Assembly: GCF_016862435.1 (NCBI RefSeq) | Contig: NZ_BOMY01000047.1 | Location: 47,107 to 111,106, forward strand | Source of the DNA: Paractinoplanes tereljensis | Lineage (GTDB): Bacteria; Actinomycetota; Actinomycetes; Mycobacteriales; Micromonosporaceae | Direction of reading: 5' to 3' | Length of the DNA stretch: 64,000 nt | In this document: one piece after another, positions 1 to 10,000 of the stretch | How the letters are laid out: every line of letters starts with the position of its first letter | Numbering within the stretch: the first letter of the stretch is position 1 | The notes under the pieces: model-generated | Seen by the model: the letters and a program-made list of their open reading frames with translations, nothing else | Told to the model about the DNA's origin: nothing | Database searches by the model: none | Position numbers and translations under genes: made by a program

Positions 1-239
1 ATCAGGATGCCGAAGTACTGACCGCTCGTGTAGAGCGTGGTGGCCACGTTGATCGGCTCGAGCGCGGCCCGCACCTGCTCGGCCTGGTCGGGGTCGCTGA
101 CCTGGTCGGGGGAGGTCGAGGCGAACTGGGCCCAGTTGGCCAGCACGCTCGCCGCGTACAGCGGGAGCAGGACGATGCCCATGATCCACCAGATCGCGGT
201 GGTGCGGAGCTTGAAGAGCTCGGCGTTGATCAGGTTCAT
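1..239 (-). CDS. ABC-2 type transporter permease, N-terminal part (runs off window)
   Basis: Reading leftward from an ATG at 239, the frame stays open to the window edge and begins MNLINAELFKLRTTAIWW, followed by a hydrophobic segment (IMGIVLLPLYAASVLA). This N-terminus, with ELFKLRTT just before the first membrane helix, is typical of the integral membrane subunit of ABC-2 exporters. The start codon overlaps the stop of the upstream ATPase gene by 4 nt (ATGA), so the two are translationally coupled and should form one exporter. The substrate cannot be read from this fragment. About 79 residues are visible and the rest lies outside the window. Confidence 0.8.
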   Translation of the reverse strand, partial: MNLINAELFKLRTTAIWWIMGIVLLPLYAASVLANWAQFASTSPDQVSDPDQAEQVRAALEPINVATTLYTSGQYFGIL

Positions 240-1153
240 CGAATGCCCGCCATTCCGGCCGTCAGTTGCAGGAAGACCTGTTCCAGGTCGCCGCGCTCGG
301 CGACCAGTTCGTGCAGCTCGACCGAGGCGGTGAAGGCGGCGTGCCCGATGGCGGCCGCCTCCGCGCCGCCGACCAGCAGCGACCCGTCGGCCTGCGGCGC
401 CACGGTGGCCCCCAGAGCGGACAGGGCGGTGGTCAGCTCGGCCGCCTGCGGGGTGCGCACCCGCACCTGGGTGGTGCCCATCGAGCCGAGCACCTCGTCG
501 ACCGGACCCTGCCGGACCAGCTTGCCGGCCGCGACGATCACCACGTCGTCGGCCAGCACCTGCATCTCGCCGAGCAGGTGGCTGGAGACCAGCACGGTGC
601 GGCCCTCGGCGGCCAGCGCCTTGAGCAGGTCGCGCATCCAGCGGATGCCCTCGGGGTCGAGGCCGTTGGCCGGCTCGTCGAGGATCAGCACCTGCGGGTT
701 GCCGAGCATCGCCGCGGCGATGCCGAGCCGCTGCTTCATGCCGAGCGAGTAACCCTTGAACTTGCGCTTGCCGGCCGGGGTGAGCCCGACCAGTTCGAGC
801 GTCTCGTCGGCCCGCGAGTCGGGCAGCCCGGCGGCCCGGCAGATCATCCGCAGGTGGTTGCGGCCGCTGCGGCCGCGGTGCGCGCTGGACGCCTCGAGGA
901 CCGCGCCGACGTGCCGGATCGGGTCGTGCAGCTCGGTGTAACGCTCGCCGCCGATGGTGGCGTTGCCCGAGGTCGGCGTGACCAACCCGAGCAGCATGCG
1001 CAGGGTGGTGGTCTTGCCGGCACCGTTCGGGCCGAGGAAGCCGGTCACCCGCCCGGACCGCACGGTGAAGCTCAGGTCGTCGACGGCTCGAAGCTTCTTG
1101 TACTGCTTGCTCAGGTGATCGACGACTATCGCGTCGCTCGCTGGCCCGGTCAT
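236..1153 (-). CDS. ABC transporter ATP-binding protein
   Basis: This 305-residue ATPase powers the exporter whose permease overlaps its 3' end. The visible motifs are Walker A GPNGAGKTT near residue 42, the signature YSLGMKQRLG near 136, Walker B VLILDEPANGLDPEG near 155, and the H-loop SSH near 190. The non-canonical signature and the C-terminal extension of about 90 residues are usual in DrrA/CcmA-like ABC-2 ATPases of actinobacteria, which handle drugs, lipids or peptides. No substrate can be inferred. The gene diverges from the acyltransferase pair starting at 1305, with about 150 bp between them. Confidence 0.93.
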   Translation of the reverse strand: MTGPASDAIVVDHLSKQYKKLRAVDDLSFTVRSGRVTGFLGPNGAGKTTTLRMLLGLVTPTSGNATIGGERYTELHDPIRHVGAVLEASSAHRGRSGRNHLRMICRAAGLPDSRADETLELVGLTPAGKRKFKGYSLGMKQRLGIAAAMLGNPQVLILDEPANGLDPEGIRWMRDLLKALAAEGRTVLVSSHLLGEMQVLADDVVIVAAGKLVRQGPVDEVLGSMGTTQVRVRTPQAAELTTALSALGATVAPQADGSLLVGGAEAAAIGHAAFTASVELHELVAERGDLEQVFLQLTAGMAGIR

Positions 1154-1214
1154 CGAGCAGCCCCCTTCTGGAAAGGGATCAACGTACTAGTTATGTGCCA
1201 GCTGTGTGGGCCCG

Positions 1215-1248
1215 TGGCCGAAAGCACAAGGCGTTCATGTTTCGGCCA
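1215..1248. promoter_or_regulatory. 9-bp inverted repeat in a divergent promoter region
   Basis: TGGCCGAAA at 1215-1223 and TTTCGGCCA at 1240-1248 are perfect inverted copies separated by 16 nt. They lie between the divergent ABC ATPase and acyltransferase genes, about 57 bp before the acyltransferase start. The two half-sites are about 25 bp apart centre to centre, which could suit a dimeric repressor. No particular family is indicated, and a chance origin cannot be excluded. Confidence 0.4.
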
Positions 1249-1304
1249 TTCATCCCTACCAAGGCCGACATTCCATCGGCAGTTGTCGCCCTTACACAGG
1301 TCAC

Positions 1305-2066
1305 ATGGCAGTTCTTCTGACCGCCCCCGCATCTACCGGGACCAGCGGCTACACCCTGCTCATCGCCGACGACCCCAGCCAGGTCGCCGCCGCGCAGCGG
1401 CTGCGCCACGACGTTTTCGCCGGCGAACTCGGCGCCAATCTCACCGGCGCCGTGGACGGGCGGGACGTCGACGAGTTCGACGAGCACTGCGACCACCTGA
1501 TCGTGCGCGACGACGCGACCGGCGAGGTGGTCGGAACCTATCGGATGCTTCCCCCCAAGGCAGCCGAGCAGGCGGGCCGTCGGTACGGCGACGGCGAGTT
1601 CGACCTGAGCGCTCTGCGCCCGCTGCGCGACCAACTCGTCGAGACCGGGCGCTCCTGCGTCCACCCGGACCACCGCACCGGCGCCGTGGTCAACCTGATG
1701 TGGGCCGGCATCGCCCGCTACATGCACCTGAAGAACCTGCGCTGGCTCGGCGGGTGTGCCTCGGTGCCGCTGGACGACGGCGGCGTGACCGCGGCCGGCG
1801 TCTGGGCCCGGGTGCAGTCGAAGCACCTCGCACCGCCGGCGCTGCGGGTCACCCCGCGGCAGAGCTGGCTGGACCGCACCGAACTGGTCGGCGACCCCAA
1901 GACGCAGCCGCCCGCGCTGCTCAAGGGCTACCTGCGGCTGGGCAGCTGGATCTGCGGCGAGCCGGCCTACGACCCGGACTTCGAGTGCGCCGACTTCTAC
2001 GTGCTGTTCTCGATGGACCGGCTGGACCCGCGGTACCGCCGGCACTTCCTGGGAGCGGCCCGATGA
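1305..2066 (+). CDS. GNAT-family N-acyltransferase (OlsB-like)
   Basis: This 253-residue protein resembles the acyl-homoserine-lactone-synthase/OlsB branch of the GNAT superfamily, which moves a long-chain acyl group from acyl-ACP to an amino acid such as ornithine. Recognisable segments are RLRHDVFAGELG near residue 27, DEFDEHCDHLIVRD, the VVGTYRML strand and the ETGRSCVHPDHR active-site region. ATG 1305 was chosen because homology-like sequence begins just after it; further upstream is intergenic. Its stop overlaps the start of a PlsC-type acyltransferase (ATGA), the usual OlsB-OlsA arrangement, so a role in an ornithine-type or related aminolipid is likely. The amino acid substrate is inferred only. 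Confidence 0.82.
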   Translation: MAVLLTAPASTGTSGYTLLIADDPSQVAAAQRLRHDVFAGELGANLTGAVDGRDVDEFDEHCDHLIVRDDATGEVVGTYRMLPPKAAEQAGRRYGDGEFDLSALRPLRDQLVETGRSCVHPDHRTGAVVNLMWAGIARYMHLKNLRWLGGCASVPLDDGGVTAAGVWARVQSKHLAPPALRVTPRQSWLDRTELVGDPKTQPPALLKGYLRLGSWICGEPAYDPDFECADFYVLFSMDRLDPRYRRHFLGAAR

Positions 2067-2824
2067 TGTGGCAGCCGGTCTCCGGGTGCGGAGACGAATG
2101 CCGGGACGGCGCCGACGTGCGCGCGCTCCCCGGCCTCGCGACCCTGCGGGTGGTGACTCTGGCCGCCGTACTCGCCGGGGGCTTTGTGATGGTGCCGCTG
2201 CTGCGCGGCACCGCGCTGCGGACCCTGGCCCGCACCATGCTCGCGGTCCTGGGAATCAGGCTGGTCCGGCGCGGCCCGGCGCTGCGCCCGGGCAGCCTGC
2301 TGGCCGCCAACCACGTCTCCTGGCTGGACATTCTGGTGCTGCTCGCGGTGGCGCCGGTCCGGCTGGTGGCGAAGGGCGAGGTGGGTGCGTGGCCGGGCAT
2401 CGGGGTGATGGCCGGCCTCTCCGGGGCGATCTTCATCGATCGCTCGCGCCCGAAGGCGCTGCCGCAGACGGTGGCCGAGGTGGCGGCCGCGCTGAAAGCT
2501 GGGCGGTCGGTCGCGGCCTTCCCGGAGGGTACGACGTTCTGCGGTGCCAAATCCGGGCTTTTCCGTCCCGCCCTGTTCCAGGCCGCGATCGATGCGAACG
2601 CGCCGGTGGTGCCCGCCTCGATCCGGTACGACACCACCGCGGCGGCGTTCATCGGGGATGACACGCTGTGGGCTTCGATTCGCCGGGTGGCCGCGCTACG
2701 TTCTCTGACGGTGACCCTGGTGACCGCTCCGGCCTTGCGCCCGACGGTCGAGGCCGACCGCCGCACCCTGGCTCGGGCAGTCCAATCCTCCCTGGGACCT
2801 TCCAGCTACAGGTTGGCAGCTTGA
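2063..2824 (+). CDS. 1-acylglycerol-3-phosphate O-acyltransferase family protein (PlsC/OlsA-like)
   Basis: This 253-residue membrane-associated acyltransferase has a hydrophobic N-terminal segment (residues about 30-55). Its HX4D catalytic motif lies in NHVSWLD, followed by a substrate-binding AIFIDRSRP block and the FPEGT motif. These are the conserved blocks of the PlsC family, which acylates lysophospholipids or, as OlsA, lyso-ornithine lipid. The start codon overlaps the preceding N-acyltransferase by 4 nt, which supports a two-step aminolipid pathway: N-acylation first, then O-acylation. Ordinary lysophosphatidate acylation remains possible. Confidence 0.85.
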   Translation: MMWQPVSGCGDECRDGADVRALPGLATLRVVTLAAVLAGGFVMVPLLRGTALRTLARTMLAVLGIRLVRRGPALRPGSLLAANHVSWLDILVLLAVAPVRLVAKGEVGAWPGIGVMAGLSGAIFIDRSRPKALPQTVAEVAAALKAGRSVAAFPEGTTFCGAKSGLFRPALFQAAIDANAPVVPASIRYDTTAAAFIGDDTLWASIRRVAALRSLTVTLVTAPALRPTVEADRRTLARAVQSSLGPSSYRLAA

Positions 2825-2883
2825 GTTCTTTCCCAGACAACTTTCAGCCAGTGTGCAGCGAAGCTGCAGCGTACTGATAAACA

Positions 2884-3606
2884 ATGGCCGTCATGGCCAT
2901 CCAGACTCAGCCCAAGCAGAGCGAGGCAAAGCTCCTCGTCGTCGAGGACGACGCGAACATTCTCGAGCTGCTCTCCGCCAGCCTCCGCTTCGCCGGGTTC
3001 GACGTCAGCACCGCGACGAGTGGCAGTGCCGCCGTGAGCGCGGCCAAGAACGCGACACCCGACCTGGTCGTTCTCGACGTCATGCTGCCCGACCTCGACG
3101 GTTTCGAGGTCATCCGGCTCATGCGCGAGGGCGGCCAGCGCACGCCGGTGGTCTTCCTGACCGCCCGGGACGGCACCGACGACAAGATCCGCGGCCTGAC
3201 CCTCGGCGGCGACGACTACGTCACCAAGCCGTTCAGCCTCGAGGAGCTCACCGCCCGCATCCGGGCCGTGCTGCGCCGCACCACCCAGGGCGAGGAAGAG
3301 CCGTCCCGCCTGGTCTTCGCCGACCTCGAGCTCGACGAGGAGACGCACGAGGTCTACCGGGCCGGCAACCGGGTGCAGCTCTCGCCGACCGAGTTCAAGC
3401 TGCTGCGTTACCTGATGCTCAACGCCAACCGGGTGCTCTCCAAGGCACAGATACTCGATCACGTGTGGAAGTACGACTTCCGCGGCGACGACAACATCGT
3501 CGAGTCGTATATCTCCTACCTTCGGCGCAAGGTCGACAACGTCCAGCCGCGGCTGATCCACACGCTGCGCGGCGTCGGGTACGTTCTTCGCAAACCAGCC
3601 GTCTAG
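2884..3606 (+). CDS. OmpR/PhoB-family response regulator (MprA-like position)
   Basis: This is a 240-residue two-component response regulator. The receiver domain (residues about 17-130) has the acidic pair in VVEDDAN, the phosphorylatable aspartate D65 in LVVLDVMLPD, the switch residue in FLTARD and the lysine in YVTKPFS. A winged-helix DNA-binding domain follows, ending LRGVGYVLRKP. A short run of alternative starts exists (ATG 2884, ATG 2893). The kinase starts 7 nt downstream and an HtrA protease follows, the order of mprA-mprB-pepD in mycobacteria. An envelope-stress regulator is therefore the best guess. Confidence 0.92.
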   Translation: MAVMAIQTQPKQSEAKLLVVEDDANILELLSASLRFAGFDVSTATSGSAAVSAAKNATPDLVVLDVMLPDLDGFEVIRLMREGGQRTPVVFLTARDGTDDKIRGLTLGGDDYVTKPFSLEELTARIRAVLRRTTQGEEEPSRLVFADLELDEETHEVYRAGNRVQLSPTEFKLLRYLMLNANRVLSKAQILDHVWKYDFRGDDNIVESYISYLRRKVDNVQPRLIHTLRGVGYVLRKPAV

Positions 3607-3613
3607 GCCCGCT

Positions 3614-5185
3614 GTGACGCTCACCGAGCGGGTTCGCACCGCGATCCCGCCGCAGCCCAGCCTGCGCCGGATCTCGCTGCGCACCAAGCTCGTGGCGTCC
3701 GTACTCGTACTGGTCTTCGCGGCTCTCACCCTGATCAGCCTGGCCAGCACGTACGCGTTGCACAGCTACCTGATCTCGCGGATGGACGATCAGCTCCGCT
3801 CGTTCGCGGACACCTCGGTCGCGACCGCAGCCAACAACAACCGGGCGCTGACCCACTCCTGGGTGGTCGTGCCGCCGGACTACATCGCCGCGGCGACCTC
3901 GGTGACCGGGGTCGGCGAGGTGTACGCCGGTGGCGGGCTGACCGCCGCCGACGTACCGAAGCTCCTGACCGGCCTGGACGAGATCAACGCGCACGCCAGT
4001 GCGCCGTACACAGTGCGTTCGACAAACGGCAAGTACATGTGGCGGATGCTGGTGATCCGCCTGAACAACGACTCGGTGCTGCACGTCGGGCAGCGGATGA
4101 CCGGCATCGACGACGCCATCGCCCGGCTGGTCCGGGCCGACGTGCTGGTCGGCGTGGGCGTACTGATCGCGTTGGCCGCGGTCGGGGCCGCGCTGGTCCG
4201 GCAGAGCCTGATCCCACTGCTGCAGATCGAGCGCACGGCCGCCGCGATCGGCGCCGGCGATCTCTCCCAGCGGGTGCCCGATCCGGAGGAACACGGCGGT
4301 GAGGCGACCACCGAGCTGGGCCGGTTGTCCCGGGCGTTGAACGCGATGCTCGCCCAGATCGAGGCGGCCTTCATCGCCCGCGCGCAGTCCGAGATGGCAG
4401 CCCGCGAGGCGGCCGAGGCCGCCCTCGGCTCCGAGGCCCGGGCGCTGGCCTCCGAGGCCAAGATGCGGCAGTTCGTCGCGGACGCTTCGCACGAGCTGCG
4501 TACGCCGTTGACCACCATCCGCGGCTTCGCCGAGCTGTACCGCCAGGGTGCGGTCGCCGACCCGGCCGATGTGGCCCGCCTGGTGCGCCGGATCGAGGAC
4601 GAGGCGGCCCGGATGGGGCTGCTCGTCGAGGACCTCCTGCTGCTGGCCCGGCTGGACCGGGAACGCCCGCTCACGCTGGCCCCGGTCGAGTTGCCGGTGC
4701 TCGCCCTCGACGCGGTGCAGGCGGCCGAGGCGATCGCGCCGGAACGCCGGATCGAGCTCGAGGTGCGCGGCGACTCGGAGAAGCTGGTGGCGTACGGCGA
4801 CGACGCCCGGCTGCGCCAGGTCGTCGGCAACCTGATGACCAACGCGCTGGTGCACACGCCGCCGGACGCATCGATCACCCTGCGCACCTACGCCGAGCCC
4901 GGCGACCGGGCCGTGGTGGAGATCTCGGACACCGGTCCGGGCCTGAGCGAGGAACAGAAGGCGCACGTCTTCGAGCGGTTCTACCGGGCCGACGAGGCGC
5001 GCACCCGGCACACCGAGCGCGAAGCGACCGGCACCGGGCTCGGGCTGGCCATTGTGGCGGCCATCGTGCGGGCGCACCAAGGAAGCGTCGAGGTGATCAG
5101 TGAAGGGGGGCGTGGAGCGACCTTCAAGGTCACTTTGCCCACCCTAAATCCCGACAAAAGCTTCACAGAAAACATCCAGCCGTAA
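3614..5185 (+). CDS. Sensor histidine kinase with HAMP domain
   Basis: This 523-residue membrane kinase is the partner of the response regulator 7 nt upstream. Transmembrane helices lie near residues 24-46 and 172-195, with an extracytoplasmic sensor of about 120 residues between them. A HAMP linker follows (TAAAIGAGDLSQRVP). The H-box DASHELRTPLTTIRG carries the phosphoacceptor H293. The N-box (NLMTNALVHTPP), G1 (ISDTGPGL) and G2 (GTGLGLAIV) nucleotide-binding motifs are intact. Translation starts at GTG 3614. Gene order with a downstream HtrA protease suggests sensing of envelope or protein-folding stress, as for MprB. The sensor region has no domain I recognise. Confidence 0.93.
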   Translation: MTLTERVRTAIPPQPSLRRISLRTKLVASVLVLVFAALTLISLASTYALHSYLISRMDDQLRSFADTSVATAANNNRALTHSWVVVPPDYIAAATSVTGVGEVYAGGGLTAADVPKLLTGLDEINAHASAPYTVRSTNGKYMWRMLVIRLNNDSVLHVGQRMTGIDDAIARLVRADVLVGVGVLIALAAVGAALVRQSLIPLLQIERTAAAIGAGDLSQRVPDPEEHGGEATTELGRLSRALNAMLAQIEAAFIARAQSEMAAREAAEAALGSEARALASEAKMRQFVADASHELRTPLTTIRGFAELYRQGAVADPADVARLVRRIEDEAARMGLLVEDLLLLARLDRERPLTLAPVELPVLALDAVQAAEAIAPERRIELEVRGDSEKLVAYGDDARLRQVVGNLMTNALVHTPPDASITLRTYAEPGDRAVVEISDTGPGLSEEQKAHVFERFYRADEARTRHTEREATGTGLGLAIVAAIVRAHQGSVEVISEGGRGATFKVTLPTLNPDKSFTENIQP

Positions 5186-5224
5186 CACAGTCTGATTCGA
5201 GCACAGCGGGGCAAAGTGAGTGCC

Positions 5225-6850
5225 ATGAACGAGAACGAGACCGAACCGCGGACCGCGGACGCCGCTTCCGAGAGCAGCAGCGCGGAGCGGGGACAGTCTG
5301 AGCAGCCGGCCACCGCCGCGCAGCCTGCCGCCACTCCGGCGCCCGCCGCCCCGCAGTGGAGCGCCCCCACGCCGGCCACCCCGGCGTCGGTGGCTCCGGC
5401 GTCGGCGTCCCCGGCGTCGGCGGCCCCGCAATCCGGCACACCCTGGCAGCAGCAGTCGCCGTGGCAGCAGCCCGCCGGCTACCCACAGCACCCGGGTTAC
5501 CCGCAGCAGCAGGGCTACCAGCACCCGGGCTATCAGCAGCCCGCCGGCTACGGCCAGCAGCACCCCTACCAGCAATACGCGCAGCAGTCGGCCTACGCCA
5601 ACGGCTGGTCGGCCGCCACCCAGACCACCGCGCAGCCGGCCGTCGAGGGGCAGCCCGACTGGCAGTCCACCGACCAGGCCGGTGCGCAGACCTGGCAGCC
5701 CGCCGACCAGACCGGGCAGCCGGCCTGGGCCGTGCCGGTCGGCACCGAGCAGCGCCCACCGTCCTCCGGCCGGGGACGCAAGATCTTCGTGGCCGGCGCC
5801 GCCGCCGTGCTGATCGCGCTCGGCGCGGGCGGGGTCGGCGCCGCGACGGCACTGGCCTTCAGCGACGACAGCAACAGCCCGACCGTGCAGACCGGTAACT
5901 CGTCGACGACCCGGGTGGTCGACCGCTCCTCACTGGCCCAGATCGCCTCGGCCGTGCAGGACAGCGTCGTCTCGATCACCACCCAGTCCGGCGAGGGCTC
6001 GGGCGTGGTGCTCACCGCCGACGGCTACATCGTGACCAACAACCACGTGGTCGCCACGGCGACGGGTTCGACCGTCACGGTCATCTTCGCCGACGGCAAG
6101 AAGGCGTCGGCCACCATCGTCGGCACCGACGCGCGCACCGACCTGGCCGTGGTCAAGGCCACCGGCGTGTCCGGCCTCAAGGCCGCCAAGTTCGGCAAGA
6201 GCTCCGACATGCAGGTGGGCGACACCGTGCTGGCCATCGGCAGCCCGCTCGGCCTGGAGGGCTCGGTGACGGCCGGCATCATCAGCGCCAAGGACCGCAC
6301 CATCCAGTCCAGCAGCGAGGACAGCCAGCAGGAGAGCCCGTTCGGCGGCGGCACCCAGCAGCAGCAGTCCGCCTCGACCACGATGTCCGGCCTGCTCCAG
6401 ACCGACGCGCCGATCAACCCGGGTAACTCCGGTGGCGCTCTGGTCAACACCAACGGCGAGGTCATCGGCATCAACTCGGCGATCGCCACCCAGGGCTCGA
6501 GCTCCGGCAACATCGGCCTCGGCTTCGCGATCCCGAGCGACAAGGCCAGCCAGGTCGCCAACGACCTGATGGCCGGCAAGAAGGTCAGCCACCCGGCGCT
6601 CGGCGTCAGCGTGGCCGACGCGGAGAACGGCGGTGCCCTGGTGAGCACCGTGACGGCCAACAGCGCCGCCGCCAAGGCCGGCATCCAGCAGGGCGACGTC
6701 ATCACCTCGGTGGACGGCAAGAACATCGATGACTCCGACGACCTGGTCGCGGCCGTCCAGGGCGGCACGGTCGGGCAGAAGATGACCATCGAGTACACCC
6801 GGGACGGCGCCAAGAAGTCGGCCACCGTCACGCTGGCCGAGGCCGAGTAA
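5225..6850 (+). CDS. Membrane-anchored HtrA-type serine protease with PDZ domain (PepD-like)
   Basis: This serine protease of about 541 residues degrades misfolded proteins outside the membrane. A low-complexity cytoplasmic region rich in Ala, Pro, Gln and Tyr (residues about 10-175) precedes one membrane helix (IFVAGAAAVLIALGAGG) and a trypsin-like domain. The triad is H274 in VTNNHVV, D306 in ARTDLAVV and S402 in NPGNSGGAL. A C-terminal PDZ domain contains GIQQGDVITSVDGK. ATG 5225 is preferred over GTG 5216. It follows the histidine kinase by about 40 bp, matching mprAB-pepD, where the protease is both target and feedback regulator of the two-component system. That functional link is inferred from gene order. 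Confidence 0.93.
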   Translation: MNENETEPRTADAASESSSAERGQSEQPATAAQPAATPAPAAPQWSAPTPATPASVAPASASPASAAPQSGTPWQQQSPWQQPAGYPQHPGYPQQQGYQHPGYQQPAGYGQQHPYQQYAQQSAYANGWSAATQTTAQPAVEGQPDWQSTDQAGAQTWQPADQTGQPAWAVPVGTEQRPPSSGRGRKIFVAGAAAVLIALGAGGVGAATALAFSDDSNSPTVQTGNSSTTRVVDRSSLAQIASAVQDSVVSITTQSGEGSGVVLTADGYIVTNNHVVATATGSTVTVIFADGKKASATIVGTDARTDLAVVKATGVSGLKAAKFGKSSDMQVGDTVLAIGSPLGLEGSVTAGIISAKDRTIQSSSEDSQQESPFGGGTQQQQSASTTMSGLLQTDAPINPGNSGGALVNTNGEVIGINSAIATQGSSSGNIGLGFAIPSDKASQVANDLMAGKKVSHPALGVSVADAENGGALVSTVTANSAAAKAGIQQGDVITSVDGKNIDDSDDLVAAVQGGTVGQKMTIEYTRDGAKKSATVTLAEAE

Positions 6851-6877
6851 CACCAAGGACCGGATTTCCCTCCCCGC

Positions 6878-6922
6878 TGCGGCGGGTGGTGTGACAAGGG
6901 GGTTGTCACACCACCCGCCGCA
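6878..6922. terminator. Perfect 20-bp inverted repeat after the protease gene
   Basis: The arms at 6878-6897 and 6903-6922 are exact reverse complements with a GGGGG loop. The structure lies 28 bp after the protease stop codon. There is no clear T-tract, as is common for actinobacterial terminators. It probably ends the regulator-kinase-protease transcript and insulates the gene at 7073. About 150 bp with no recognisable feature separate it from that gene. Confidence 0.75.
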
Positions 6923-7072
6923 CGTTCGTTTAGGTATGCCGTTATTCCGGGAACTTTTCGGACAACCTCGCCCGAATGCCCGCCTAGGACTCGCGCTGGT
7001 AACGGAGTTCCGCCTAATCTCCAATCCGCTAACGGCTGCGCCCCCCGCCGCCGAGCTGGAGAGGCCGCTCAG

Positions 7073-10000
7073 GTGACCTACGTCGATACCCGGATGAACG
7101 TCTGGGAAGCCCTGGCCGGGCGGGCTCCGGGAGAGCCCGGCGGCCCCGCCGACCCCGGCCTGTGGGGAGCCGTCGTCGATCGGCTCAATCCGGTGCGGGC
7201 CCGGCCCGTGCTGCGAGCCGGCATCGAGGCTGTTCAGTTGAGTTCGGCGCGCGGCGAGGCGTACATCATGCTGCGCTCGCCGGACGGCGGCACCCGGGCC
7301 GGCTACCTGCGGCTGACTCCCGAGGAGTGGCAGCTCGCCCTGCTGATGGACGGGGAGAACACGGTGGCCCGCCTGGTCGCCGAGTTCGCCCGGATCGCCG
7401 GCCGGCTCGCCCCCGACCAGGTCCGCCGGGTGGTGGCCGACCTGGCCGGCAACCGGATGCTCGACGAACTGCCGATGGACGCGTTCCGCCCGGTCGAGGA
7501 ATCCCGGCGCAAGGCGCTCCCGGAGCGGGTCGGCAACTCGATGCTGGCCGCCGCGCGCGGCCGCCGGATGCTTGTCTTCGACGTCGACGGCCTGGTCACC
7601 GCGCTCTACCGGGCCGGCGGCAAGCTCTTCTTCGGCACCGGGGCCTTCGTCGGCACCGGCGTGCTGGCCGTGCTCGGCCTGGCCCTGTTCGTGACGACCT
7701 GGTCGCGCGGCAGCCGGTCGCTGTTCCTGACCAGTGACTCCTACCTGGCCGGTGCGGTCGTGCTGGTGGTGCTGAACGGCATCGTGCTGTTCACCCACGA
7801 GCTGGCCCGGGCGCTGGCCGCCAAGGCCGCGGGCCGCGAGGTGCCCGCCGCCGGTCTGCTTGTCTACTTCGGCATCCCGTCCTTCTTCGTGGACACCACC
7901 GACGTGTGGATGGCCGGTCGCCGGGCCCGCATGCTGGTGGCCGCAGCCGGTCCGGGCAGCGCGCTGCTGCTGGCCGGCCTGGTCCAGCTCGGCGGGCTGG
8001 CCGTCCCGGCCCTCGGCGGCCTGGCCTTCAAGCTCGCCTTTTTGTGGTACCTGAACGCTTTCTTCCAGCTCAGCCCGTTCCTGCCGCTCGACGGTCAATA
8101 CCTGCTGATGGACTGGCTGGAGATTCCGCAGCTGCGCGCCCGCGGCCTGGCCTGGATCGGCGCCCGGCTGCGCGGCCGCCCGCCGCGCTGGTCGGTGCTC
8201 GACCGCGAGGGCCGGCTCGTCGCGCTCTACGGCGTCCTCTCCGTCGCCTGGCTCGCCCTCGCCGCGGTGCTGACCCTGCGGGTGTGGGAGGACCGGGTCT
8301 CCGGCCTGGCCACCGGCCTGTGGCAGACCGGGCTGCTCGGCGGCCTGCTGCTCCTGCTGGTCGTCCTCGGTCTCGGCGCGCCCGCCGTCTTCTTCCTGCT
8401 GGGCCGGCTCACCCGCCGGTGGCGCCGGTCCCGGCAACGCAGCGCCGAGAACGACCGGGAGGCGGACAGCCCGCGCCGGGTCGCCGCGCTGCGCGCCTCC
8501 GAACTGGGCGGACTGCCCGAGCCGGCGCTGCAGGGCCTGGCCGCCCGGGCCCGCTGGGAGCACCCGTCCACCGGCCGCCCGCTGATCCTGGCCGGCGGCT
8601 CGCAGTCAGCCGTCTACGTGGTGGTCGAGGGCACGCTGACCGCGCGCAAGCCCGGCGACCCGCCCGGCACGGTCCGCCACCACGTCGGGCCCGGCGGGGT
8701 CGTCGGCCTGGTCAACGCGCTCACCGGCCGGTCCACCCAGCTCGACTGGTACACGTCCGGCACCACCCTGCTCTACATCCCGGCCGCCACGGTCGCCACC
8801 GTGGTCGGCCCGCTGCCCGGCCCGCCGCCGCAGGACCGGGCCGAGGCCGAGGCGCTGTTCGCCGACACCCCGGCGCTCTCCGGCCTCGCCGTCGACCAGC
8901 GGCTCGCGCTGATCGCCTCGGCGCATCCGGTCGACCTCGAGCCGGGCGCGCCGGTGATCCTGCCCGGCCCGACCCACGCGGTCGTCGTCGAGTCCGGCGT
9001 GATCGCCATCCCGGACGGCATCGAGCTGCGCCGCGGCACCCTGGTGGGCCCGGTCGGCGACGGCAGCCCCGGCATGGTGGCGCAGACTCTGACCCCCGTA
9101 CGCCTCTGGGTCCTGCCTGATGCTTCTGACCTTCCTCCGCTGGTCGGGGCCACCCACCGGCCCGGCTCGCCGATGCCGGTGGTCGCGGTCAACGGCGGTC
9201 CGCGGCCGGGCGCGCCCGCGCCCGACGCCTACCCGCCGCTCGCGGTGCCGCCCGGCCCGCCGGAAGGGCCCGACGACCAGTCGGTCGACCGCCGGTTCGA
9301 GGGCCGGCTCTGGTGGTTCACCGTGATATTGCTGGTGCTCGCCCTGGTGTTCACCGTGCTCAGCTTCCGGCCCGGGCCGGCCTGGGCCGAGATGGCCCGC
9401 GACCGGGTGCTGATCACCGTCGACCACGGCCGGGCCACCAGCGAGGCCGAGAGCGAGCTGGCCACGATCGAGGCGGGCGACGAGCGGTACGTCGGTGCGG
9501 GCACCGAGGTCGACGTGCCGACCGGGGCCACGGCCCGGCTCACCTTCCCGGGCGGCGGCGTCACCGTGCTCTGTGCCGGCTCCCGGGTGATGGTCGGCGA
9601 CCTGTCGGTCGGTAGCGGGCGGCACCAGAGCCCACGCGGCGCGATCAGCCTGCAGGCCGGCCGGGTGCTGGCCGACACCACCGGCACGAGCGGCGCGTTC
9701 AACCCGCTCGCCCTGACCGTGACCCGTCCCGACGGCAAGATCACCAATTCCGGTGCGGCCTGGTACTCGGTCGACCCGGCCGCGGTGACCGTCTCGACCG
9801 GCACGGTGTCGGTGGCCGGTCAGGCCACCGCGGGCACCGGCGCGAAGCTGAGCTGCGGCGACGGCGTCGAGGTCACCCAGCCGTCGGAGGAGCAGAGCAC
9901 CGAGCCGAGCGAGGAGCCGCTGCCGTCCGAGTCGATCGCGCCGGCCGAGTCGGCCAGCGCCGTGCCGTCGGTGAGTGCCAGCCCGACGGCGACCGAGGAT

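Noticed and set aside
5930..8563. An 877-codon open frame on the minus strand across the HtrA protease and membrane protein genes
   Set aside because: It lies opposite clear genes, its composition (Gly/Arg/His/Gln-rich) is typical of antisense frames in GC-rich DNA, and no domain is recognisable. Similar long shadows at 1191-2045, 3419-5080 and 33179-35056 were rejected for the same reason.
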